DNA of 64,000 bases from Adiantum capillus-veneris (GCA_014529385.2 CM043958.1:92720435-92784434); one strand, 5' to 3'. Shown: positions 46,050 through 57,665, counted from the first letter of the stretch. The notes: generated by a model not told the origin, from the sequence alone. A program made the numbers and translations.

Positions 46050-47244
46050 GTGATGAGTACATGGAGCTTGAGGACAGTGAAGACTCAAGGAGTGCAAACG
46101 GTGACAACGTACAACAACATCAACCAAATGAGGAGCCTCAACCTATTCTCCAAAGATCTACAAGAGCAAGTAGGCCTCCAAAAAGTTTTATTCCCTCCTT
46201 CAACCATCTCTTGATCTCAGATTTTGGAGAGCCGGAATCATACAAGGAAGCTATGCAACACGGATCCAAAGAAGAAAGGATAAAGAGCATGCAAGTGAAG
46301 ATGCACTCATTACATTGCAACCAAACATGGGAGTTTGTTGAGTTGCCTAAAGGTAAGTGGGCGCTTCAGAACAAATGGGTGTATAAGCTGAAGGAAGAAG
46401 AAGGTGGGAAGAAAAGGTACAAGTCTAGGCTTGTGGTAAAAGGGTTTTCTCAAAAGAAAGGCATTGACTTCATTGAAATATTTTCTCATGTTGTAAAAAT
46501 GAACTCAATTAGGCTTGTACTAAGCCTTGTGACTGCTCATGATTTAAATCTTGAGTAAATGGATGTAAATACGGCATTCCTTCACGGTGACTTAGAGGAG
46601 AAAATTTACATGCTTCAACCAAAGGGTATGAAATAAAAGGTAAGGAGAAAGTGGTTTGTAGATTAAAGAATGGCTTGTATGGTTTAAAGCAAGCATCAAG
46701 ACAATGGTACTTGAAGTTTGATCGATGGATGCTGGATCATGGATTTAGAAGATGCAACTCACATCATTGCATCTACACAAAGAATTTGGGACATGGGAAG
46801 TTCATCATCCTAATGTTGTATGTTGATGACATGCTGATTGCGAGTGCTAACATGCAAGACATCAAAGACCTAAAAGAGGAGCTATCTAAATCTTTTTCAA
46901 TGAAAGATTTAGGTGCTGCAAATAGGAGACTTGGTATGAAGATATCAAGGGATAGGACGAAGAAGACAATAAAGCTATCTCAAGAGGATTACATCAAGAA
47001 GGTACTAGAAAGGTTTGCAATCCAAAATGCAAAAATGGTTTCCACACCTTTGGCTGGTCAATTTAAACTAACCAAGGATATGTGTCTCAAGACACAAGAG
47101 GAGATAGCCTATATGTCTAAAGTTCCATATGCTGCAGCGGTATGTTCTCTTATGTATGCTATGGTCTGGAAAAGGCCAGACATTGCACATGCAGCGGGAG
47201 TTGTAAGTAGGTTCATGGACAACATCCCAGGTAAAGAGCACTAG
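46022..47244 (+). pseudogene. copia reverse transcriptase
   Basis: RSTRASRPPKSFIPS links integrase to RT. Then NQTWEFVELPKGKWALQNKW, YKSRLVVKGFSQKKGIDF, IFSHVVKMNSIRLVLSLV, a TAA at 46556-46558, MDVNTAFLHGDLEEKIYM, and NGLYGLKQASRQWYLKFD. The catalytic MLYVDDMLIAS follows (YVDD at 46819-46830), with LGMKISRDRTKK, VPYAAAVCSLMYAM and RPDIAHA after it. All RT blocks are present and the active site is intact, but several stops make it non-functional. Confidence 0.92.
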
Positions 47245-47842
47245 CAAGCTGTGAAGTGGATACTTAGGTATCTGAAGGGACAACAACAAATGCTTTGTAT
47301 TTTGGAGGAACTTACATTTTTCTTCAAGGGTATGCTGATGTAGATACGGCAGGTGACAAAGATACTCGAAGGAGCACTACTGGCTATGTCTTCACAGTTG
47401 GAGGCACATCACTAAGCTGGGCTTCAACACTATAGAAAGTGGTCTCACTTTCTACACGGAAGCAGAGTATGTAGCAATGGTAGAGGCAAACAAATAAATT
47501 CTATGGCTTCAAAGATTCTTAGAAGATCTTGGATTCAAACAAGACAATTGTGTCTTGTACATTGATAGCCAAAGTGCTATCCATCTTGTTAAAAACTTGT
47601 CCTTTCATTCAAGGACAAAGCACATTGAGGTGAGATATCACTTCATACGTACACTTTTGGAAGAGGGACAACTAAAGCTAGGAAAGGTTCATACAAGTGA
47701 AAATCCTACAGACATGATTACAAAGGTGGTCAACAAGGAGAAGTTGAGCTTCTTCTCATCTTCAATTGGCATCCAAGGATAAGGAGTCAGGATGGAAAGC
47801 AGTCACGGGTTTGCTTTGGAGATCATACTGCAAGTGGGAGAT
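47245..47842 (+). pseudogene. copia RNase H and polypurine tract
   Basis: After a stop at 47243-47245: VKWILRYLKG, YADVDTAGDKDTRRSTTGYV, GGTSLSWAS, EAEYVAMVEANK, IDSQSAIHLVKNLSFHSRTK, HIEVRYHFIRTLLEEG and ENPTDMITKVV, ending at TAA 47780-47782. These are ordered RNase H blocks of Ty1/copia. The purine tract AAGTGGGAGAT (47832-47842) precedes the 3' LTR. Confidence 0.9.
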
Positions 47843-48509
47843 TGTTAAGTATGGAGCTTGATTTACCCCTTGTAATTTTTTGTACTAAAAATGCACATTT
47901 GTAAGGCCCCTATGATGAGGAGAAGCCATCGTGCATGAAGAAAAATCACTGATCAAAAACCAAAATTTTCATGGCCATTCTCGAGGAAAGCTCGAGACTA
48001 GTTTTGCTGGAAAATTATTGCTGGATGGTGATCAAAAAGTCAAAAAACAGCCGGTCATTTGGCCGGTTGGTCGGTAGTCAATGGCCAATGGCCGATCAGA
48101 AGTCAATGGCTGATGGCCGGTGGTTGAATTCAATGGTCGGTGGCCAATTTCAAAGGCGGACTTGTCTTCTCAAGGGAGGCCACACATGGGCGGATTGGAG
48201 AGTCCAAATTGGACTTATCTACACAACGGCGGCTACACACGGTGCCTCTCATGAGAGAGGGCAGCCCTTTTGGCCTATAAAAGAAGGCCATTTCTACACA
48301 CATTTTGGAGTATGAAGTTGATGCAACAAGGTGGGTGTGAGGTGGTGAGAGTGAAGCAAGGTGGGAGCTCTATTAAGGGTACAATCCCTTTGTAACCTAC
48401 TTCTTCTTTGAAGTACTAAAGCCATTGAATGGCTGCTTTCCCGTGGATGTAGCCCACATTGGGTGAACCACGTATATCATGTGCTCTCTCTCTCTCTCTA
48501 CTCTATAAG
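47843..48509 (+). mobile_element. 3' LTR of nested copia, right end deleted
   Basis: Starts TGTTAAGTATGGAGC. It is homologous to 44001-44659 but carries extra GGCCGGT / AATGGCC-type repeats at 48046-48150, where the 5' LTR has only GTTGGCCGGTGGCCGGTGGC. TATA box at 48276-48283. It breaks off at ...ACTCTATAA. Confidence 0.85.
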
Positions 48510-48549
48510 GTACCCATGGAGGTCATTTTACTAAAGGGTGTTTGACTCA

Positions 48550-50390
48550 TAGAGGTCAAGAAAACTTTACAAGCAGGGATAGAATACCAAGATAAGGGGA
48601 CAAAAGATAGGGCTTGAACTACCGAGCAAGGTGCAGCTAGGAGCTTGAATCCTTCAAAGTTTCCACAACGTGCCAAAAAATGTGTAAAGAAGAAGAAAGA
48701 CAAGTTGATTCTTGAAGAGCAATAGGCCAATAGGAGAGGAAGACAAAGTAGGAAAAGACCCTCCTCAATGGGCCAGCAATCAACTTCATCACTTCCACCA
48801 ACGACAAAAAGAAAACAAAGGTGGTGGTCGAGAGCAATGGCTATGAGGGAGATTAGAAAATATCAAAAGTGCATCAAGCCAATCATTCCAAAATATTCCT
48901 TCTCTCAACAATCATCTCCACCCATTGGAATCACTGGTCTATGTGGGTCTAATGTGCATTTGGGCACACTCTCATAAACTAAATCACATGATTTTATCTC
49001 CACTAGGGTACTTGCCACCGTTTGCACCAAATTTTTCTCATTTTCATTGGGCACATAGGAGAGTTTTGCCGAGAGACTTTGGTCTTCAAAGTAGATTACA
49101 AATTGTCTCAGCTCTTCCTTCCCACTTTGATCCTTCATGCCCACATAGATAACATGCATCGAGAGCGACTTGTCTTCTCTGATTCCAAGTGTCTTAGCAA
49201 TTTCATCAAGGAAAAGAAATTGATGAATGTCCACCACCACTCCATGAAAAGTGAGTATTGGAAGTTGGGGACTTCGTTCAATACTTCATCTCCCTCTATC
49301 ATCCAATCTTCCTTCCTTGCCAGAGTTGAGCTCTTATTAGAGAACGAGTAACATTAATGCTTCCATCTGCTAATTAACCTCTTTGACATCTTCATTTGAC
49401 TTGTCCACAATTGTTGCAAGGTCCTTCTTGCTAGCCTTTTTCTTTGATTTTCCCTTTTCCATGTCTTCAAGCACAAGCAAAGCCAGAACCGTGTCCCAAA
49501 CTATGAATTGGGTGCCTATACACCCCATGTCCAAGTCTATGAGGTTATCCTCATCCTCTATCCTATAGTCTTGTTTGATGAGCCCTTTGACAAACCTCAA
49601 AAGGTGAAATAATTTTTTCTTTTGTAGGCCACGTAGAGGTGCTGAGGAAAATCCACCGACAACTACACGGTGTCAAATCCCTCAAACACAATTTCATATT
49701 CATCCAAGTGCTCCTCCATGTGATTAAGAAAGCTTTGGAAGGCCTCTGCATGCAAGTTCATTATGGATTGCATGTTGATAAAGCCCTCAAACACACTCAC
49801 CAAGTCACATGCTCGATTTGCAAGGCCAACATTTTTAGCTATGCGAGGAGTGCATCACTTGATGTTGCCATGGGTTTGTGCGTGAGGAAGATTCCAAGAG
49901 AGCTTAGAGCGAGAGGTTTGTGAAAGTAAGAAATGAGCTTTAAAAATTTGAAATTGAGTTATATACCCAATAACAAAAAGGCATCAATTTAAAAAAATCA
50001 TGTTGAAAGGGGGGAAAGGAAAAGCACACTTCATAACACACACACGCCTCTCTATAGCTCAAGTGGAATCATAACACCTCAATCCTCTTAAAAAACACAT
50101 CAAACAATAAAATTTTCTTGAAAACACTTGTCTACAGACACCCAAGCACACAATCACACACAAAAGCACAGCTTATTGCATTCCAATTTGCTTCATAGCT
50201 ACCAGATTCTCAAACAGATACACAAAACACCCCCCCCCCCTCTCTCTCTCTCTCTCCAAAATTTGCATCAATTACAAGTTGCCCTCAAAATAACGCCTTT
50301 TTCTTTTCTAGACCAAACAAAGAGGTACAACTTGGGCAATATATATCTTAGATTGAGATACTAGCAAAGATGGTCGAGGTGCCAACCTCC
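48550..50390 (-). pseudogene. unrecognised decayed reading frames
   Basis: Several open minus-strand pieces lie in a row: 49563-49751, 49370-49600 (acidic then Lys-rich), 48905-49240 and 48503-48837. They could be pieces of one old protein, since breaks are short and no other element intervenes. The best piece (48905-49240) reads FLDEIAKTLGIREDKSLSMH and GKEELRQFVIYFEDQSLSAK. I know no family for it. It could equally be chance ORFs in transposon debris. Confidence 0.3.
50225..50258. repeat. poly-C followed by (CT)n
   Basis: Ten or eleven C then about 20 bp CT. Confidence 0.95.
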
Positions 50391-52901
50391 CATGCTCCCA
50401 TATTTTGTTTCCACCTTTTGTAGGAGAAGACCATTAACAAGATTTTCTTTGCAGTATGGTATCTGAACATCAATTTCTCCCCGGTTACATAGCACTGAAT
50501 GTTATTCCCTTGGTGGTTGACCACCTTGGTCTTATGGACACTTTGCAATCAAAATGTATACACAAAGACATGAAGAGACATAAACCATGTGACCATTTTT
50601 TTGTGTGAACTTCATGGTTGCATGCACATCCACCTCCATTCTCCTTTGGGTTGTTGCTATCAATGTGCTATCAAGTGTAGGACATTCAAAACTCTCCATG
50701 CTTGGTGAATGAATGGGAGATAGATTAGCATACCCAATTTTCTTAGAGGTGACATAAGTATGGCTATAAAAAAACATATCCCATGAGGCAAGCTTAGAGG
50801 ATAGAAAACTTTCTTATAGTAATTTTCCAAGATCCATGTGGATGGCTTCAAAGGTCCCTGTGAAGGATTCTATTGACTCCCACTCTACAAAATTTAGATG
50901 AAAAAATATCTATAAGAATGAACAAAAAACATATATCATGCACACATTAGAAGCAGCCTATGAGGTGAGAGAAAAATATAGACTATCTAAAGTATTTAAA
51001 GGGAAGGGTACATAAAATTCACAAGAAACCTTAGTTGAGTTAATGTTGGCCTTAGCTTCAATTGAGAAGCTATATACATATGTTGCACCTTTGCTAGTCG
51101 CTTATCGTCTTGAGTTGTTTGAACTCCATGATTCTTTCCTTTGAGTGGTGTGCTCTAGAAGCTATGTGTCTCATTGAGACCTTGTATACACTTCTTGAAA
51201 TCAGTTGCATTGTCATCTACATACATCCTTTAAGTCAATAGTAACCCAACCACCACAGTCAATAGTAACCCAACCACCATAGTCGTCTTGTACATTACTA
51301 CAAGAAATTGAGTCAATCACACTTCTAGGTCGTCGAGCACCTTGGGATCCCATGGAAGCAAGTAGCACCACCTACACAAAGACATATATCATTAGTCCAT
51401 GCACACTCATGTTCTTAGTTTCATATAGACCAAGGTTAGAAGGTGTACAAAGATGATCAATGTCACCAATATGAAGCTCGACCTGCAAGTTGGCTCATTA
51501 TTAATATGTGGTAAGCATACCTATGAGCAAATAGGAAATAGGAAACTTCTTACATAACAAAGCATCCAAGGAAGCGTAATGGTCTTACCAAATAGTGCTC
51601 TGGTGCATAAGAAGAGATTAAATATTCAAAAATAATTTGTGTTGCGAGGAAATACCATTTGAGAGATAAATGAGGAAGAAGGAGTAGGGAAGTTGTTGAG
51701 AAATGTAAATCCACACAAGAGAAAAGCCCTAGAAGTGGGATATGGTTCAGATCTACAGCTTTAGGGAGGGGTATGGTTCAAATCTATAGCTATATGGAGG
51801 GGTATGAAGTGAGGATCATAGAGAAAAGGAGAGATTAAATAGGTGGTGGTTATCATTGAGGAGAATGCGGCAAGCTTGATGAGGGAAAGGAGATTTCAAA
51901 CCTCTACTTTGCAAGATCCTTTTGGGAGGGAAAAGTGACATTAAAGAAGGAGACGGAACATGCAAGGTGGAGTGGAGAGAGGATAGAGATGGTACAATGG
52001 AGAGAGGATAGAGACGGTATAGTAGAGAGGGAGGGAATGACTAGCACATTTTTGGAGGGACCCCCTTTTAGGAGAGAGGGGGAGAGAAATTGGTAGCCAC
52101 TAGAGAGAGAAAAGATTTATTTTTAGTCTAACTTTTTAGAAAAAGATTTGTTTTTATTTACAAGGGATTTTTGCATTATATTGCTATAGATTTATTTCCC
52201 ACCACCTCTAAGCCTACAAGTTCAATCACTCACTTTTAGGCCCTGCCATACCCACCATTTCATTCAATATAGCATCTACCCATTTGCCCATTCCATAATC
52301 CCATTTTTAATCCCCATCGTAAATAAAGAGGCCCTCTTATACCCCATTCCCTTACTAATGGTCAAACACTCACTTTATATCATCTAAAACTTAGGGCATT
52401 TTTTACAAAAGTTGGTTTTTATACCTTAGTCAATGTTTAAAAATGATGGTTTTGACTCAACCTTGGGGTACTGTGGGGTTCGAGATCACATTTAAGAAAT
52501 AAGCAAGTGCAATTTGGAAGCTTGTGGCTCCAACTATACATCTTTGAATGAATATTTGGACTCGATGGGATCGCATTGATAAATGAGGATTTGAATCACA
52601 ATAGTTAGGCTCAATATGATAGAAAGTAGTATAACCATTAGCTTAGATGCTAACACAATTTTTTGCAAGCTAGGTGCATTTTTAGGGTCCAAAAAAAGGT
52701 GGATCTCCAATACTTGAGCTGAAAATGTCAAATTTGCTTATGATGCTTGCAGTTCATTTTACGAGAACCTGAGTTAACATGATACAACTGAAAAAACAAA
52801 CTTGGACAAAAGAATTTCAAGCTAGATAATAATTGTGATTATTATCTTGGGCATGATTTTGGGAAGGAAATTGAAATTCGGCACATCAAATGGTTAGAAG
52901 G
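50391..52901. other. unrecognised stretch with small direct duplications
   Basis: No gene recognised. It contains an exact-but-one 24-bp direct repeat (51233-51256, 51257-51280), a diverged tandem TATGGTTCARATCTAYAGCT unit (51741-51801), a duplicated GGAGAGAGGATAGAGAYGGT (about 51974-52020) within a purine-rich zone, and a hairpin at 52824-52847. Confidence 0.5.
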
Positions 52902-53645
52902 TGTCATAAAATCTAATATCTAATATCCCCAAATGATTTTCTCATATTAAACAGATCATTTAATGTGGGAGAATAAACGTAAACAAGGGTTAGAATATAG
53001 ACATGTGCTTATGGATCTATCTCAACACGGGGCCAAGGTTAAAGGGGTCCAAATGACAGATGGTCTATTAAAGAGCAAGGATAGCTAATGGAGCTTAAAG
53101 ACCTTAGGGTTAGCTTCATTAAAGACCTCCAAAAGTTAGGGTTAAAAAGTCCTATGACCTTAGGCAGGCTAAACTTGAGGTGGAAACCCTACCCAAGCAT
53201 GAGGTGCTTGTCGACTTGCTAACTAAAGTGCTTAAATTTTTTGTGGGAACCTTGTCCAAGCTTGAGGTGTTTCTCATGCTTAAATGACTAAGGTTCTTAA
53301 AGTGTTCAATTCAAACATAAACTCTCAAGAGGTATAAACGGTTTCCATGCTAAATTGACTAGGTGCTTGAAGTGTTCAATTCAAACATGATTTCTTAAGA
53401 AGCATAAAAGACACATGTCCAAATGATCCTCCACATGTGGCCCTCATGATGTGCTTGAATCCTATTGGATAGGCATTAAAGGGGTCCAATGAGAATTTAG
53501 ATGCATAAAAATAAATAATTAAGTTCTTTCTCTCAAAGAGGAAAAAGAAGACACGTGTCCAAATGAAATAATTAAATAATACGAGAGAGAGAGGGGGGGG
53601 GGGGAGGGGAGAGGACCAAGCAGGAGAGGGGGCTATACTCTCCCA

Positions 53646-53688
<43 letters not shown>

Positions 53689-54160
53689 TCTCTCATTGTG
53701 TGAAGTGCAAAGTGCAAGAGCTCCATCTCCTTCTCCAAGCTTGTTGAGATGTGGAGAGCCTACACCAACACTCTTGGCTATGGAATGCAAATCCAACCAA
53801 GAGCCATGCTTCAATGCTTAAGCTTGCCATCTTCTTCATCTTCATTACTATGATATTATGCTATCCTGAGCAAGAAGAGTGATGATAAGTGAGGAACTAT
53901 TTCTTTCTTCTATGGATGATTCTTCTTCCTCTTCTCTACCCTCATTCCCCGCTAGCTCTCTCCACCTTTGAAGGTGTTTGAGGGCTTGGGACTGAGGCTT
54001 GGGATAGTTAATACTTTTTGCAAAGTTTATGTTATGCGCGTGATGCATGAAGCTTTCTATCTTCATAGCATCACCAAGGTCACAAGGAACACAAATATTA
54101 TATTGTACCAAGTCTCTCTTGATGTGAGAATCTATAATACAAACGCCTTTTGGAGGGGGG
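52902..54160 (+). mobile_element. 5' LTR of gypsy B, right end lost
   Basis: Starts TGTCATAAAATCTAATATC. Contains a 14-G run (53587-53600), (CA)n (53652-53687) and the family stretch GGAGGGGGGACCGGC ending at about 54160. Then 54161-54207 looks like a shuffled bit of the same LTR (CCTCTTCCCTAC..GAGGCCTTGGGACTTGGG). The usual LTR end and PBS are missing. Confidence 0.8.
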
Positions 54161-54371
54161 ACCGGCGTCCTCTTCCCTACGCCTGTTTGAGGCCTTGGGA
54201 CTTGGGTTGCATTTATCCGACCGAATAATGCAATTTATATCGAATAAATCGTCATTATTTACGTATTATCGTATAATATGTGGTATTTTTGAATAATTTA
54301 TAATCTATTGATCGATAGTTTATCGATCGATACACTTTCGATTGATACAATATCTATCAATATGCTAGCTT

Positions 54372-54380
54372 TATATATAA
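54372..54380 (+). promoter_or_regulatory. TATA box of gene-like segment
   Basis: TATATATAA followed by AAG, about 120 bp before the predicted 5' splice site. Just upstream (54305-54360) lie overlapping ATCGAT-rich inverted repeats, including the 12-bp palindrome TATCGATCGATA (54321-54332). Confidence 0.5.
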
Positions 54381-54584
54381 AAGAATGCGCGTCATTGTTT
54401 GATATGTTATTGATTGATTTCAGTTTTGGAGCTTTCTAATTGACTACAACTCACAATCTCTCCCTCATACTCTCGAGCAGGTCAGCTTCGTGTACTGGTA
54501 AGCATCTTTTCTCTTCACATTTGTGTTTTTATAAAACATAATTTAAATTTTACTTTCATGTGATTATATTACTGTATGTGTCTC

Positions 54585-54910
54585 TGATACGCCTTCGGAC
54601 CCTCTTAGTCACATAACAGTTTAAAATTTAGGATATAGAAATTACTATGGCTTGTCTGATTTTATATCTTACTTCAATAGATAATCTAAAATAAATAAAT
54701 AGAAAACATTGACTCTTGTTCTGATATGCTTTACAACACTCTTACTTGAGTCAATGTTTTAGGAATTTAGATAACACCGTACATTGTTTTGATATGCTTG
54801 TCGTCACCCATACTTTGTACGATGTTTTAGGAGACCATTAGATAGCATGTGCATTTGTTTGATATGTTTCACGACACTCTTACTTTGTACGATGCTTTAG
54901 GTAAAATAAG
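54585..54910. repeat. degenerate tandem repeat of about 70 bp in predicted intron
   Basis: The motif TTTGATATGYTT..CGACACTCTTACTTTGTACGA occurs (with changes) at about 54585, 54719, 54787 and 54857, the last steps being about 68-70 bp. It ends each time in GATGTTTTAGG-like sequence. Confidence 0.65.
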
Positions 54911-54959
54911 CTCCGATGAAATGTGAGCTTACAAAAAATCATACTTCTTCCTGCGTCTG

Positions 54960-55350
54960 AGCCTTGGTTCTTACAATGGAAGAAGATACTCCTAGACACG
55001 ATCTGTGCAAATAAATTTTTTATCTAGTGAGTTTTTAAGCTATACACTTTTCAATACATGTAGTCATGGACCACATGATTCGTAGATCTACATTGTAGGT
55101 CTGTATAATGAGAAAAGTGTAATCTTTAAACTACTCCCCACATCACGATCTTCGATTCTTACAATGGGAGGAGTTTCTCTCAGACACAATTTGTGAAAAA
55201 AAACCATTATCTGATGAGCTGCTAATTTTTATAGTGTACTCGTTCTCGGCATCTGGATCGAACGTTTATCCGACGTTGGTCTTACAACGGGAATAAAACC
55301 CCTGCATCTGGTGCTTAGGACTTTCTTAGATCCTTACAATGAGAGGGATA
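54960..55350. repeat. second degenerate repeat, CTTACAATGGGAGGA motif
   Basis: TTCTTACAATGGRAGRAG-like motifs at about 54969, 55157, 55280 and 55331. The first two are followed by CTCAGACACRATYTGTG-like sequence. Confidence 0.6.
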
Positions 55351-55827
55351 CACACGTGACACCACATTTTACATTAATCTTTGTAATTTGTAAAATAATG
55401 CGTATTTGTATGACTTCGTCCCATTCCTATTGATAATAACTCATACATGCGAGGTTTTTTATTCGAAAAATCATAACATATTTCTTTATGATATGAAAAA
55501 TCATAATTAACATCATGCATAATTGTGTGCAAGTACTTGTGTATATTAATCATAAATTACATTCATGTGGACATGTGGTTTAGGGTTTAGGGTGATTGCT
55601 TCATGGTTGTGTTGTAAAGAATGACTAGAATGTGTTGTATTACATGTCACTTATACTGATGAGAAGTTTTGATTTTTGTTTTTTTGTTTTAGCTTCTACC
55701 ACATCATGGGTACTATAGGCAAGATAACAAAAGTTGAGTGCAAATATGTCAGTGAATTTGTATGCACTCATCTTTATGGATTACAAAGTGATCGCCTGTG
55801 GCCAATGCACTTTCACGATGACCAAAA

Positions 55828-57308
55828 GTCAATGCGGTGTCTATAGCAACTCACAATGATCTATCTTCTATGATAGATGAGTATGCCACTGACCATAACT
55901 TAAAAGATGTAATGTCAACCCTTGCTTTGGGGAAGAAAGAGGAAACATTCACCTTGCAAGATGGTTATCTTCTTTATGGAAATAGGCTATGTGTTACCCA
56001 CTCCCTTCGTGAGAAAGTCATGTATGAATCCCATGCTTCTCCCTATGCGGGGCATAGAGGCATTCAACCTACTCTTTGAGGAGTAGAGACGTACTTCTAT
56101 TGGCCTACCATGTTTCAAAATGTGTGGTATCCCAAAAGACTATGTATGATAGAGGGAAGAAACCTGGATTACTCCATCCATTGCCAATCCCTAATTCACC
56201 ATGGGAGAGTATATCCACGGATTTTATCTTTGGATTACCCAAGTTTATCCATGGGAATACGGGAATATGGACAATAGTCGACGGGTTTAGCAAGCAAGCA
56301 CACTTTATTCCTATCAAAAAGACTATTAAGACACACCAAATGGCAATCATCTTCATATCTCAGATTTTCAAACACCATGGATTACCAACATCCATCATGT
56401 TAGATAGAGATCCTAGAATGACCAGTAATTTCTAGAAAGGTCTCTTTGAAAATCTAGGTACAAGATTGAATTTCTCTTTGGCCTACCACCCACAAACGGA
56501 TGGCCAAAGTGAGATAGCCAATCTTACGATACTCAATCTACTACAGACTTATGTTACAGAAGTAGATCAACGATCACAATGGGAGAAGTACTTACCCCTT
56601 GTAGAGTATGCATACAATAATACTATCCGTACTACTACTAGAAAAGCACCTTTTGAGATCATAGAGGGAAAACCTAAAAGTCCCTTGCTACTTAAAGTAC
56701 ATGGGAAGATCTTCTCGCTGCTGTTGACGGTTATAGTTGTGACCTACAAGAATCTTTTCAAAAGGTTAAGGAGGCTATATCCATCTCTCAAAACAAAGGC
56801 AAAAAGCCGCTGCTACTGACAAGCACAAAAGGGATTTAATGTTCAAAGAAAATGATTGGGTCTTACTTAAGTTTCCCAAGGCTCGATTGAGGCAAACGAT
56901 GGGCAAAAATCCTACGGGCCATCAAAAGTATTATGCTAAATTAGCAAAAAGATACTATGGTCCTTTTCAAATCTTGAAGCCAATCAATGACATGGCTTAT
57001 CAAGTCAAGTTAACCAACCATTGGCTCATACACAATGCTTTTCATGTGAGCCTACTTAAGCCCTACAAGGAGAGCCACCAAGAAAACCAGTTATTGAAGA
57101 CCCTCCAGAAATCGAAGACCAAGAAGAGGTGCTACAACCCGAAGCTATCCTTCGGCATGAAGACAAGGTACTAAGGCATGGTAAGATTATCCAACGATAT
57201 CTTATTAAATTCAAAAATTATCCTTTTGAAGATGCTAGATGGATGCATGGAATACAACTTAAGGATAATATGAACCTTATCAATGCTTACAATGCTGCAC
57301 TAGAGTAA
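55828..57308 (+). pseudogene. pol: gypsy B integrase and chromodomain-like tail
   Basis: Begins in the RNase H-integrase linker (VNAVSIATHNDLSSMIDEYA) and follows gypsy A closely. DGYLLYGNRLCV, the H of the zinc motif (AGHRGIQ), a small deletion at 56095-56115, then CVVSQKT (second zinc Cys changed to Ser). The triad stays: Asp in STDFIFG, Asp in LDRDPR, Glu in QSEIANL. A TAG at about 56433 interrupts. ENDWVLLKFPKARL and AYQVKLTNHWLIHNAFHVSL follow (56839-57070). After a frame change, IQRYLIKFKNYPFEDARWM and the stop TAA at 57306-57308 complete the tail. It keeps about 100 bp that gypsy A lost (56690-56805). Confidence 0.9.
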
Positions 57309-57665
57309 GCAAATGTAAATGCTTTCTAAATTAACAATGTTTTTGTATTATAAAACTAATCCTCTTTGCACACAAATTTAAATAGTATGCATACTTAGAA
57401 CTAATCCTCTTTGTGATGACAACGTTACTCAAACACCAAGTAGAATTTGTCACTCTACTTTGGGAGTATGATATGGACTAGAGAGCATATATGCTTGCGG
57501 CAACTACGTCTCCCAAACACCAAATGGAAGAGTCATCCATTCTGGAATGATGTCCTAGGGTGAAAAGGGATCCTCTACCTGCTAAGAAACATAGACTAAT
57601 GACTAAGACTTTATCTCTTCTACCTCATAGTCGAGGAGACGACTATGATTTCCACAGAGAGGTAA
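57309..57665 (+). other. 3' untranslated region, hairpin and polypurine tract of gypsy B
   Basis: Homologous to 11117-11470. Hairpin CATAGTCG-AGGAGA-CGACTATG at 57626-57647, then the purine tract CACAGAGAGGTAA up to the LTR. Confidence 0.75.

Larger units (their letters stand above)
44001..48509 (+). mobile_element. defective Ty1/copia element, nested
   Basis: 5' LTR 44001-44659, PBS, decayed gag-pol in the order gag, protease edge, integrase, RT, RNase H, then polypurine tract and 3' LTR 47843-48509. It sits inside the right LTR of the small element. The left copy of that LTR shows the uninterrupted site at about 43172-43178 (GTGGGTACCC). The right LTR is cut short at ...ACTCTATAA and joins GGTACCC, so its end and part of the target duplication are deleted. 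The LTRs differ far more than those of gypsy A, so it is older. Confidence 0.9.
43055..48549 (+). mobile_element. very small gag-only LTR element, split by copia
   Basis: Left LTR-like repeat 43055-43207 (153 bp, TGTAAGGG...GACTCA). Its right copy is 43886-44000 continued at 48510-48549. The two copies share TATTCTTGYGTGTARC, CTCTAGTCTA, GGGATGCATAGGTG, AGAACCATGT and GGTACCCATGG in the same order. Between them are about 680 bp with gag remains and a purine tract CCAAGGGGAGGG (43873-43884) directly before the right repeat, as a polypurine tract should be. Without the inserted copia the element is only about 990 bp, comparable to the SMART class of tiny LTR elements. No target duplication and no usual PBS were found. 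Confidence 0.6.
54208..55827 (+). other. gene-like segment: promoter, 5'UTR intron and first codons
   Basis: Not retrotransposon-like. It has a TATA box TATATATAA (54372-54380) and a pyrimidine-rich leader with CTCTCCCTCATACTCTCGAG. A consensus 5' splice site CTG|GTAAGC follows (intron from 54498). A 3' site TTTTTGTTTTAG|CTTC ends the intron at 55692, giving 1195 bp. The ATG at 55706-55708 lies 14 bases later. The ORF starts MGTIGKITKVECKYVSEFVC and is readable for about 40 codons until gypsy sequence begins at 55828; the first stop then comes at 55844-55846. Layout and spacing are those of plant genes with a 5'UTR intron. The (TTTAGGG)2 at 55579-55592 is inside the predicted intron. I do not recognise the protein. 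It is inferred to be a captured or stranded gene 5' end; no transcript evidence is available here. Confidence 0.45.

Noticed and set aside
55579-55592. Telomeric repeat (TTTAGGG)2
   Set aside because: Only two units; too short for an interstitial telomere, more like a telo-box-type motif or chance.
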